From: Hyphococcus sp.
GTDB lineage: Bacteria > Pseudomonadota > Alphaproteobacteria > Caulobacterales > Parvularculaceae
Assembly: GCA_021604585.1 (NCBI GenBank)
Contig: BQJG01000032.1
Span: forward strand, 1 to 37,246
DNA: 37,246 nucleotides
Direction: 5' to 3'
Shown here: positions 23,284 to 31,032 of the stretch, piece after piece
Layout: every line of letters begins with the position of its first letter
How positions within the stretch are numbered: position 1 is the stretch's first letter
Made by a program: the position numbers and the translations under genes
Notes under the pieces: model-generated
What the model was told of the DNA's origin: nothing
What the model saw: only the letters and a program-made list of their open reading frames with translations
Databases searched by the model: none

Positions 23284-25794
23284 TTTGGCGGTCTCCTTTT
23301 TGGTGAGCGCGTTCATGTAATCCGGCAGCGCAGATTCAAAAATATCAGACAAATCAAGCAGCGACAGCGCATCCCTGCCGTCCAGCAGGATGTCCGGCCC
23401 GCCGAAACGGCCGATCTTCGAGGCCTGCACCCCGGCCATGGCAGCCTTCAAGAGCATCGTGTCGGCGGCGGCGGGCGCAGCAGCGACAAGATAACGCCCC
23501 TGATCTTCGCCAAACCAGAAGGCGGCTTTGCGCGCCTTCACCGGCGTTGCGAGATTGAGCCCCCGGCCGCAAGCCAGCGCCATTTCAGCCGCCGCGACCA
23601 GCAACCCGCCATCGGAGACGTCGTGACAGGCGGTGACCAGTCCTTCATCAATCAGCTTACGGATTAGTTCGCCAGTCTTGCGCTCGCTGGTGAGATCAAC
23701 CGGCGGCGGCGCACCCTCCTCGATCCCGAACAATTCGCGCATATAGAGCGACTGGCCGAGATGGCCGCGCGTCACGCCAATGGCGATCAGTTCTTCGCCC
23801 GCTTCGGCGCCGCCGACACGCACGGATTTTGTGACGTCATCGAGAACGCCAACGCCGCCAATCGCCGGTGTAGGCGGAATCGCGGCGCCATTGGTTTCAT
23901 TGTAAAGTGAGACATTGCCGGACACGACTGGATAGTTGAGCGCTTCGCAGGCCTCGGCGACGCCTTCAACCGCGCCAACGAATTGCGCCATAATCTCAGG
24001 GCGTTCCGGGTTGCCGAAATTGAGACAGTTGGTGATGGCGAGCGGCGACGCGCCGACAGCGCAAATATTGCGATAGGTTTCCGCGACCGCCTGTTTGCCG
24101 CCTTCATGAGGATCAGCCTCGACGTAGCGTGGCGTCACATCGGTGGAGATCGCCAGCGCGCGGGTTGTGTCGTGAATGCGCACCAGCGCTGCATCGCCGC
24201 CCGGCGCGATGATCGTGTCGCCCATAACGGTGTAGTCATATTGCTCCCAGATCCAGCGGCGTGAACAAAGATCCGGCGAACCCATGAGCTTGGCGAGGGC
24301 CGTCAGCATGGTGTCTCCGCCCGGCGCATCGGCAAGCGATAATTGCTGCTCGCGATGATCAACTTCGGCAGTCTCGACAATCCCGCTGGCGGCGAGATTG
24401 CGCGCCGCCTCTTCAAAGCCGGTAAACTTGACGCCATCAGGTTTGGAGCGCGCATAAATCCGCGCCTCGCCTTTCGAGATGGTGACGCCAACTGCATCGA
24501 CCAGATCATGATCGCTCAGCCGGTCGGCGATAAGCGCATCGGCGATCGTTCGCAGCTCCGCATCATCCTTGCCCGGCGCACGCAGGATCGCTTCGGCTTC
24601 GCGATAGGTGACGGTTGGGTCGGCGAGCAGCGCCGGTTTTTCGAGCGTCGCAAAGGGCCGATCATAGTTCGGCGCATCATCGGCAAGCGGCGGCACCGGC
24701 ATGTCAGCGACAGTTTGGCCCTGATGCTTGATGACGAGGCGTCCGGTATCTGTTGTCACGCCGATCACCGCGAAATCGACGCCCCATTTGTCGAAGATCG
24801 CCCGCGCCGCCTCTTCGCGGCCCGGCTTCAGGACCATCAGCATGCGTTCCTGAGATTCCGACAGCATCATCTCATAGGCGGTCATGTTCTCTTCGCGCTG
24901 GGGCACATGGTCGAGATCAAGCTCGAACCCGCCGCCGCCTTTGGCGGCCATTTCGACCGACGACGAGGTGAGGCCCGCCGCGCCCATATCCTGAATGGCG
25001 ATGATTGCGTCCGACGCCATGAGTTCAAGACAAGCTTCAAGAAGCAATTTCTCCGTGAACGGATCGCCGACCTGAACGGTGGGACGTTTTTCCTCGGACG
25101 CATCGTCGAATTCAGCCGACGCCATGGTCGCGCCGTGAATACCGTCACGGCCAGTTTTTGAGCCGACATAGACGACAGGGTTTCCCGCCCCGCGCGCGGC
25201 GGAATAGAAAATCTTAGCCTTTTCCGCGACGCCCACGGTCATGGCGTTGACGAGGATATTGCCATTATAGCCGGGATGAAAATTCGTTTCGCCGCCCACC
25301 GTCGGCACGCCCATGCAATTGCCGTAGCCGCCAATGCCGGAAACGACTCCGCCGACCAGATGGCGCGTTTTCGGATGGCTCATATCGCCAAAGCGCAACG
25401 CGTTCATATTCGCCACCGGCCGCGCGCCCATGGTGAAGACGTCGCGCATAATGCCGCCGACGCCGGTCGCCGCGCCCTGATAAGGCTCGATGAAGGACGG
25501 GTGGTTGTGGCTCTCCATTTTAAAGATGGCGGCCAGCGGCACGCCGTCCTTGCCGGCGCCGATATCAATGACGCCCGCATTCTCGCCGGGGCCGCAGATC
25601 ACCCAGGGCGCACTGGTCGGCAGTTTTTTCAGATGCCGCCGCGAGGATTTGTAGGAGCAATGCTCCGACCACATGACCGAAAACACGCCGAGCTCAACGA
25701 GGTTCGGCTCGCGGCCCATATGCGCCTTGATACGCTCATATTCTTCAGGATTGAGGCCGTGGCCGGCGACAATTTCAGGGGTGATGGCGGTCAT
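23050..25794 (-). CDS. purL: PurL-BolA fusion: FGAM synthase subunit with internal insert and C-terminal BolA
   Basis: 914 residues against about 735-740 for PurL alone. PurL converts FGAR to FGAM in purine synthesis, with PurQ and PurS as partners. PurL landmarks are MWSEHCSYKSS (41-51), KMESHNHPSFIEPYQGAATG (92-111), IGGYGNCMGVPTVGGET, DPFTEK, and RRWIWEQYDYTVMGDT. Two features are odd. First, about 90 extra residues (about 399-490) sit in the linker between the two halves, where PurL normally has about 40 residues in all. Second, the frame runs on without a stop into a full BolA domain (838-914). The junction is a short Lys-rich segment TKKETAK. No purS, purQ or grxD gene lies next to it. 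Confidence 0.93.
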   Translation of the reverse strand: MTAITPEIVAGHGLNPEEYERIKAHMGREPNLVELGVFSVMWSEHCSYKSSRRHLKKLPTSAPWVICGPGENAGVIDIGAGKDGVPLAAIFKMESHNHPSFIEPYQGAATGVGGIMRDVFTMGARPVANMNALRFGDMSHPKTRHLVGGVVSGIGGYGNCMGVPTVGGETNFHPGYNGNILVNAMTVGVAEKAKIFYSAARGAGNPVVYVGSKTGRDGIHGATMASAEFDDASEEKRPTVQVGDPFTEKLLLEACLELMASDAIIAIQDMGAAGLTSSSVEMAAKGGGGFELDLDHVPQREENMTAYEMMLSESQERMLMVLKPGREEAARAIFDKWGVDFAVIGVTTDTGRLVIKHQGQTVADMPVPPLADDAPNYDRPFATLEKPALLADPTVTYREAEAILRAPGKDDAELRTIADALIADRLSDHDLVDAVGVTISKGEARIYARSKPDGVKFTGFEEAARNLAASGIVETAEVDHREQQLSLADAPGGDTMLTALAKLMGSPDLCSRRWIWEQYDYTVMGDTIIAPGGDAALVRIHDTTRALAISTDVTPRYVEADPHEGGKQAVAETYRNICAVGASPLAITNCLNFGNPERPEIMAQFVGAVEGVAEACEALNYPVVSGNVSLYNETNGAAIPPTPAIGGVGVLDDVTKSVRVGGAEAGEELIAIGVTRGHLGQSLYMRELFGIEEGAPPPVDLTSERKTGELIRKLIDEGLVTACHDVSDGGLLVAAAEMALACGRGLNLATPVKARKAAFWFGEDQGRYLVAAAPAAADTMLLKAAMAGVQASKIGRFGGPDILLDGRDALSLLDLSDIFESALPDYMNALTKKETAKMPMAGEDIKKLILEALPDAEIELEDLAGDNDHWRARIISSAFNGKSRVQQHQLVYRALKGRMGGELHALALETEGRE
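23293..23298 (-). promoter_or_regulatory. Internal Shine-Dalgarno for BolA inside the purL frame
   Basis: On the minus strand this reads AAGGAG, within the Lys-Lys-Glu codons of the fusion linker, 9 bases before ATG 23283. It matches the anti-Shine-Dalgarno well and looks like a leftover, or still working, bolA start signal. Confidence 0.6.
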
Positions 25795-25873
25795 GAACTA
25801 TCCGGTATGAATCTACGGCGCTTCCATAGTCCCGTTGGGTTCATGGCGCAAATAGGTTCGAGTTTCGCGCGCC

Positions 25874-26815
25874 TCAGCGGTGACGATAAAGATAATTGTC
25901 AGGCAGCCCCAGCCGCCGGCAGGATGTGACGGCAGGACCGGAACGCAGCATTAAGCGATCAGCACGGCGCGCCATCCTCCGGATCACACGCCCTTCAAAC
26001 GGTCGAAGCCCGTAGCGGGCGTCCAGTCCCAGAACGTCTCTCACCGGCGCGGGCGTCAGGTCGACAGCGGCGCGTACAAGGGAGCGTTGCGCCAGCTGCA
26101 CTGGTTGGGGAAAAGCTTCGGCTCTTTTCATAATGGAAAGAAACTCAAACACGATATCTGAAGCTTCGAGCTTTGGAATCATCGCCTCGAACAGCGCACC
26201 CTGTTCCGCGCGGGAGGCCGGGGCTCCAGTCGCGCCATAGAGCGCCGCCGCCGTCTGGCTCTCCGCATAATATCGATCGCGCTCCACATCGCTCAGCGGG
26301 GCTGCATAGTTGCTGTAGGATTCGAGAAAGCCATATGCGGCGGTCGCCTGCACCCAGGTCAGCAATTCCGGCTCGCTGGCCTGAAAGACGGCGCCCGCCG
26401 GAGTCGCGCCCTTAATGTTTGCGTGCATGGCGTTGACGCGTGCGATCATTGCCTCAGCAACGCTGCGCGCGCCATAGACAGTCACCATGGCGGCAAGCCC
26501 TGTGCGTTTCAGCCTGCCGACTGGATTGGTGCGAAACGTTGTGTTCTCCCAGACACCGGTCCGAATGCGCGGTTCGGCGAGCTCCAGGATGACGGCCGCG
26601 ACGCCGCCAATGAACAGCGTGACCGGGTTCTTGAAAATTCGCCAGGACACCGAATTCGGCCCGACCAGCGCCGCCTCGCCCGCCGGCATAGAAAAATCGA
26701 CTTTCGACAGCGCGGGGTCGCCGAAATAGGTTTGGGCGGCCTTGTCGAGATGCGCCTCAACCTCGCCCCGAACACGTGCGCGCAAAGGCTTCAACTGCAA
26801 CATGCTACTCAACAC
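25874..26815 (-). CDS. DUF2236 / MpaB-like oxygenase family protein
   Basis: 313 residues. The family includes the heme-b rubber oxygenase Lcp-type and fungal MpaB-type proteins. Here the conserved segment is LELAEPRIRTGVWENTTFRTNPVGRLKRTG (about residues 75-105, where many relatives have AHPxVAAGV), followed by MHANIKG, a possible heme-ligand region, and TWVQATAAYGFLESY. No signal peptide is seen, but there is a hydrophobic segment at about 65-80. A GTG at 26815 is preceded by GGAAGG at ideal spacing and is preferred over ATG 26803. It lies 79 bases upstream of purL on the same strand and diverges from arsM. The reaction is unknown. Confidence 0.85.
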   Translation of the reverse strand: MLSSMLQLKPLRARVRGEVEAHLDKAAQTYFGDPALSKVDFSMPAGEAALVGPNSVSWRIFKNPVTLFIGGVAAVILELAEPRIRTGVWENTTFRTNPVGRLKRTGLAAMVTVYGARSVAEAMIARVNAMHANIKGATPAGAVFQASEPELLTWVQATAAYGFLESYSNYAAPLSDVERDRYYAESQTAAALYGATGAPASRAEQGALFEAMIPKLEASDIVFEFLSIMKRAEAFPQPVQLAQRSLVRAAVDLTPAPVRDVLGLDARYGLRPFEGRVIRRMARRADRLMLRSGPAVTSCRRLGLPDNYLYRHR

Positions 26816-27140
26816 AGATCACCTTCCAGACGTACAATACGTTAACGCAACATGATGATTGACCGCATGTCGTTATCATTCGTCATCACCTTTCCGGCGT
26901 CCAGTAAAAACGCCGGATCTGTCCAGATTAGGACACTGCTGGCGCAAATATGTGGCGGCCAGACGTTATTGAACTGGAAACCCGAACGACTTGATCGCTT
27001 CACAGCGGCCACTCTGAAATTACGCTGACAGGCGCAAAAACACGCGCGAATCAACAATGCGTCATCGTTGCATAACGATTGTTGATGAGGCTGCAAAAAA
27101 GGGTAAAGGTGCCGGCAATCCTGCACAGGAAAGAAACGCC
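26816..27140. other. Intergenic region between divergent DUF2236 gene and arsM
   Basis: 325 bases with no supported gene; frames on both strands (for example 26842-27126 minus) look like chance. It should hold promoters for both flanking genes. The part nearest arsM has nested inverted repeats, listed separately. An AT-rich stretch around 26830-26890 may serve the DUF2236 gene. Confidence 0.5.
27050..27086. promoter_or_regulatory. Nested inverted repeats upstream of arsM, possible operator
   Basis: Outer arms ATCAACAAT (27050-27058) and ATTGTTGAT (27078-27086) are perfect complements. Inside, ATCGTT-GCAT-AACGAT (27064-27079) forms a second perfect 6-base pair. The cluster lies 55-91 bases before the arsM start, the place expected for an operator. 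An ArsR-type regulator is a guess from context. No such gene is in the window. Confidence 0.5.
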
Positions 27141-28190
27141 ATGAACATCCAGCAAAACGTCAAGGACTACTACGGGAAAGTGTTGAATTCTTCGGCCGAC
27201 CTTAAAACCGATGCATGCTGCACCATTGCAGATGCGCCTGGTTATTTGACCTCTTTGTTGGCAAACATTCATCTGGATGTTCGCGCCCGTTATTATGGTT
27301 GCGGCCTCATCGCGCCGCTGGCGCTTGAGGGCGCGCGCATTCTTGATCTTGGTTCCGGCTCAGGCCAGGACGCTTACGCCCTCGCGCAGCTTGCAGGCCC
27401 GTCAGGTGAAGTGGTTGGCGTCGACATGACGCCCGAGCAACTATCCGTCGCACGCGATCATCTGGCCTGGCATGAAGAAAAATTCGGTTACGCCAATGTC
27501 AAGTTTCTGGATGGCGACATTGAACGCCTTGGCGAACTCGATCTGGAACGGGAATCATTCGACGTCGTCGTCTCAAATTGCGTCATCAACCTTGTCACCG
27601 ACAAGCAGGCTGTTTTTCAAGCGGCCTTCGATCTGCTCAAACCGGGCGGCGAGTTTTACTTTTCCGATGTTTATGCTGACCGCCGGTTGAGTGAGGAACT
27701 GCGTCTTGACCCTGCCGCGCAAGGCGAATGCCTGGGCGGCGCGCTCTATTGGAACGACTTTTTAAGCATCGTCAAAGGTGCAGGGTTTAAAGACCCGCGG
27801 CTGGTGACGGACCGGCCATTGACGATCAACAATGCAAGCTTGCGCGAGAAGCTGGAGCCCGCAAAGTTTCATTCGGCGACATATCGCTTATTCAAAATCG
27901 GGGGTCTCGAGCCTGCTTGCGAGGACTATGGACAGGCTGTCATTTATCACGGCGGCCTCGCACATAGCGAAAAGAGCTTTGCCCTCGACAATCATCATGT
28001 CATCGAAAGGGGCCGCGTCTTTCCTGTATGCGGAAATACGTTCCGGATGCTGAATGAATCGAGATTTGCGCCGTGGTTCGAGTTCATCGGCGACTGGTCA
28101 ACCCATTACGGAATTTTTCCCGGTTGCGGAACCGCCTCGCCATTTGGTCAATCGGGCGACGAAATCGCAACCAGCGGCGGCTGTTGCTAG
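27141..28190 (+). CDS. arsM: ArsM, arsenite S-adenosylmethionine methyltransferase
   Basis: 349 residues from ATG 27141, preceded by AGGAAAG. It methylates As(III) stepwise in the cytosol, giving methylated arsenicals, some volatile. The opening VKDYYGKVLNSSADLKTDACC is typical of ArsM. The SAM-binding motif is ILDLGSGSGQDAY (67-79). Cysteine candidates for arsenic are Cys54 (YYGCGL), Cys147 (SNCVINL) and Cys197 (GECLGG); the last two have the 50-residue spacing of the algal enzyme. The C-terminus ends in SGGCC, an extra vicinal pair. The gene is an orphan here, without arsR, arsC or acr3 nearby. Its stop overlaps the convergent LysM gene in CTAG. Confidence 0.93.
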   Translation: MNIQQNVKDYYGKVLNSSADLKTDACCTIADAPGYLTSLLANIHLDVRARYYGCGLIAPLALEGARILDLGSGSGQDAYALAQLAGPSGEVVGVDMTPEQLSVARDHLAWHEEKFGYANVKFLDGDIERLGELDLERESFDVVVSNCVINLVTDKQAVFQAAFDLLKPGGEFYFSDVYADRRLSEELRLDPAAQGECLGGALYWNDFLSIVKGAGFKDPRLVTDRPLTINNASLREKLEPAKFHSATYRLFKIGGLEPACEDYGQAVIYHGGLAHSEKSFALDNHHVIERGRVFPVCGNTFRMLNESRFAPWFEFIGDWSTHYGIFPGCGTASPFGQSGDEIATSGGCC

Positions 28191-29239
28191 TTGACCCGCT
28201 CAGCATAGACAGCGCGGTTCATGGTCAACCCGCCGCATTGCGGGGAATCCGTCAGCTCCGCCCAGATGGTCGCTTCTTTTCCAAGCATTTCCATCGGCGC
28301 CAATGGAACGCCAATACGCCAGACCATGCCGTCATCAGCGCGCAAGGTCACGCATTCGGCATCCGCATTGCTGATGTAACCCTGCAAGATGGTGAAGACC
28401 GCGCTTGGCGACGATCCTTCATATTCGGACCTTAAAAAGTCGCCGACACGCACCCGATTGTTCAAAAATACCGGTCCGTTCATGGAGGCGTTGGTGACGG
28501 CTGAACAATGGGCCGGCGCTTCCCGGCCCTCCGGCATCGGTTTGAATTCACGCACCTGTTTGATCTTGCCATTTTCCTGACGCCGCAAAACTGCGCATTC
28601 CATCAGTGGAGACAACGGATCACCCATCATCATATCGCCGCGCGTCGAGACCATCACGGAGTTCGGTGAGACGGGGCGAAGCGGCGCAAAATTCATCGGC
28701 GCTGTCGGCATTGCCTGAATCCCCGCATTGCGAATGCGCGCCGCGGAAAGCTTTTGATAGCTGAGGGTTGGGTCATCACGCATGGTAATCGGCGCGCCAA
28801 GCGCGCTGGCGCGTACGAAATAAGGCGCCGTCGAAGAAGAGATATAGATCGGACTGATGGAAGTCGCTGTGGTTGAAGGCGACGTGCTGGAATAAGCAGG
28901 CTCAGAATACTCCGCATAATGATAAATTGGCGTGTCGTAAAAGTTGTCGGCGACTTCAACATTGGCGCCGCCCGACGGAATATCCGTTGCGGAGGCTATT
29001 TCGTCAGGCACAGCGAGATGTTCGCCAGGCGCCACATGATCGGGATTGACGCCCGTATTCGCTTCACGGAGCGCTGAGAGAGAAACATTGCAAGCGCGCG
29101 CGACTTTGGCGAGCGTAGTCGGTGAATCGACAGGGTAAGAATGTCCGCAACGCCCGGCTATCGCCGGAGAAGCGGTAAGCAGCCCGGCGCTCAATGCAGC
29201 CGCGGCAAGCCCGAAACGATATTTGGCATCCATGCTCAT
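28187..29239 (-). CDS. Exported LysM-domain protein
   Basis: 350 residues with a signal peptide (1-28, AIA cleavage). A LysM domain follows (about 30-78: SYPVDSPTTLAKVARACNVSLSALREANTG, ending VAPGEHLAVP), which should bind peptidoglycan. A Ser/Thr/Tyr-rich spacer (about 95-150) may be surface-flexible. The C-terminal part (about 200-350), with several cysteines in a few short motifs (ECAVLRR, AHCSAVT, AECVTLRA, PQCGGLT), looks like a small beta-rich domain. I do not recognise it. The start at 29239 has a strong GGAGGGGGAAT; ATG 29233 is also possible. Probably a cell-wall-associated periplasmic protein. Confidence 0.85.
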   Translation of the reverse strand: MSMDAKYRFGLAAAALSAGLLTASPAIAGRCGHSYPVDSPTTLAKVARACNVSLSALREANTGVNPDHVAPGEHLAVPDEIASATDIPSGGANVEVADNFYDTPIYHYAEYSEPAYSSTSPSTTATSISPIYISSSTAPYFVRASALGAPITMRDDPTLSYQKLSAARIRNAGIQAMPTAPMNFAPLRPVSPNSVMVSTRGDMMMGDPLSPLMECAVLRRQENGKIKQVREFKPMPEGREAPAHCSAVTNASMNGPVFLNNRVRVGDFLRSEYEGSSPSAVFTILQGYISNADAECVTLRADDGMVWRIGVPLAPMEMLGKEATIWAELTDSPQCGGLTMNRAVYAERVN

Positions 29240-29416
29240 ATTCCCCCTCCAGTCGATCCCGCCGGAATAGGGTTAATATCGCGGATTCAGGGGCCTTGTT
29301 CAATGAAAAGCGTCCGGGAATTCAGCGCCGCGGATAGCGTCCAGGCGGACGCCATGCTCCCGATTTTGGTTAAGAGATGCGCACAACCAATTGATTATAT
29401 TGCCATGTGCCACCCA

Positions 29417-30703
29417 CTACACGCCGCCTTTGCGGATCAGACCCTCTTTCATGACAAAGTCCACATTTTCCAGCACCGAGACATCGGCCAGCGGATCGCC
29501 CGATACGGCGATAATGTCCGCGCTGCAGCCGGCCGACAAACAGCCCAAGGCACCAGATTTGCCGAGGGCTTCCGCCGCCAGCGAGGTCGATGCCTGGATC
29601 GCCTGTAGCGGGGTCATCCCAAACTCCACCATTCGGGAAAATTGTTTTGCATTATCGCCGTGCGGATAGATCGCCGCATCTGTTCCAAAGATGACCTTGG
29701 CGCCGGCTTTGACCGCTTTGCGAAAACTCTCACGTTGAATACCGCCAACCTGGCGTTCCTTGTCGAGTGACTCTTGCAGCACGCCGTTCTTTTCTCCTTC
29801 GGCGAGCGTGTATTCAGTGTTGTAGATGTCCATTGAGAAGTAGACGCCCCGGCGCTTGGCCATGCTGATCGCTTCATCATCAAGATAACTTGCATGTTCG
29901 ATCGTATCTGCTCCGGCGCGGATGGCGTTTTTGATGCCTGTATTTCCGTGCGCATGAACGGCGACTTTCAAGCCCCGCATATGCGCTTCATCGACAATCG
30001 CCGCGAGCTCTTCGGGCGTTCCCTGCGCCGCGCCAAGAAGCGTGCCTTTGGAAAAGACGCCGCCGGTGGAGCAGGTCTTGATGAAGTCAACGCCGTATTT
30101 GATGTTCTGGCGAACCTTGCCCCTCATCTCCCACGGGCCGGTTGCGACCCCGACGCCCGTCGCCTCATAGGATGGCGGCAAGAGATTGTTGTCAGAACAA
30201 TGACCGCCAACAATGCCGACCGGCGGCCCGGCGACAAACATCCGCGGCCCGATAATTTCGCCTTCATTAATGGCGTCCCGCAGCGCCAGCGTTTCATAGC
30301 CATCAGCGCCAGTGTTTCGCACAGAGGTGAACCCCGCCATTAACGTCCGCTCAGCGTTCACCACGCCCCAGATGACGGAGCGTTCGCCAGGATAAGCCAG
30401 TGAAGCATAACCGCCGCCTTTAGTCGGGTCGCCGGTCATATGCGTATGCATGTCAATCAGCCCCGGCAGGATCGTCTTTCCCGCCAGTGAGACTGGCCGG
30501 GCCCCATCCGGCGCCGGCAAGGATGCGGCCGTCCCCGTCGAAACAATGACGCCATCTTCGATAATCAGCGCCGGCCCCTCCACCACTTCCCCCGTTGAAG
30601 GAGAAATCATTTTGCCGGCAGTCAAATAAACGGTTTCAGCAGAGGCGGTCGTCAGCCCCATGAATGTTACTGCCGCGACCGATGTGGTGATGAGATTCTT
30701 CAT
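29417..30703 (-). CDS. Exported metal-dependent amidohydrolase (imidazolonepropionase/prolidase-like)
   Basis: 428 residues from ATG 30703 (MKNLITT...), where a signal peptide (1-22, ASA cleavage) starts; the frame extends further upstream. The binuclear metal site is complete: HTH (His86, His88) in LIDMHTHM, bridging carbamylated Lys209 (FIKTCSTGG), His250 (HAHG), His270 (IEHAS) and Asp342 (FGTDAAIY). A beta-sandwich composed of the first about 75 residues and the end segment (AGCSADIIAVSGDPLADVSVLENVDFVMKEG) completes the fold. Relatives are periplasmic peptidases or amide hydrolases often acting on Xaa-Pro or Xaa-Arg dipeptides. The substrate is not predictable here. It is separate from the LysM gene by 177 bases. 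Confidence 0.92.
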   Translation of the reverse strand: MKNLITTSVAAVTFMGLTTASAETVYLTAGKMISPSTGEVVEGPALIIEDGVIVSTGTAASLPAPDGARPVSLAGKTILPGLIDMHTHMTGDPTKGGGYASLAYPGERSVIWGVVNAERTLMAGFTSVRNTGADGYETLALRDAINEGEIIGPRMFVAGPPVGIVGGHCSDNNLLPPSYEATGVGVATGPWEMRGKVRQNIKYGVDFIKTCSTGGVFSKGTLLGAAQGTPEELAAIVDEAHMRGLKVAVHAHGNTGIKNAIRAGADTIEHASYLDDEAISMAKRRGVYFSMDIYNTEYTLAEGEKNGVLQESLDKERQVGGIQRESFRKAVKAGAKVIFGTDAAIYPHGDNAKQFSRMVEFGMTPLQAIQASTSLAAEALGKSGALGCLSAGCSADIIAVSGDPLADVSVLENVDFVMKEGLIRKGGV

Positions 30704-31032
30704 GACGCCCCTGCCTTTCAACTTAGTCGGTATGGTTGCGTTAACCATCGATCTTCGTCAATCCAAGAAAGCGCCCATCGTGAAAAACAAATGCCTGATC
30801 AGAACAAGAAAAGCGCATGCCTTAAGAATTTTCCCTGGTGGGTTAATTGAGATTTTCACACAGTTCGTGATCCTTTTCTCGCTTCCGGCGCGTAAAATAA
30901 CGCTAAAACAACCGCAAACGAATTGCTTACAGTTGAAAATATTTTGTTGCTGTTAAGGATGTTTCCTTACGTCCTTTTAACGCAGACCGCCGCAATGTCC
31001 TATCCGCACAAGTAGAGTTTGGGGAGTTCCCT
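30704..31032. other. Intergenic region upstream of the TadG-type gene
   Basis: 329 AT-rich bases between divergent genes, so it should carry both promoters. No gene is seen. TAAGGA-TGTT-TCCTTA (30954-30969) is a 6-base inverted repeat 64-79 bases before the TadG-type start and could be an operator. No clear CtrA site was found. Confidence 0.45.

Noticed and set aside
26842..27126. A 94-residue minus-strand frame between the DUF2236 gene and arsM
   Set aside because: Scattered cysteines and no recognisable domain. It covers the arsM control region and lacks a good start site.
30704..31032. CtrA site in the TadG-type promoter
   Set aside because: Several TTAA words occur, but none has a second TTAA at seven bases.
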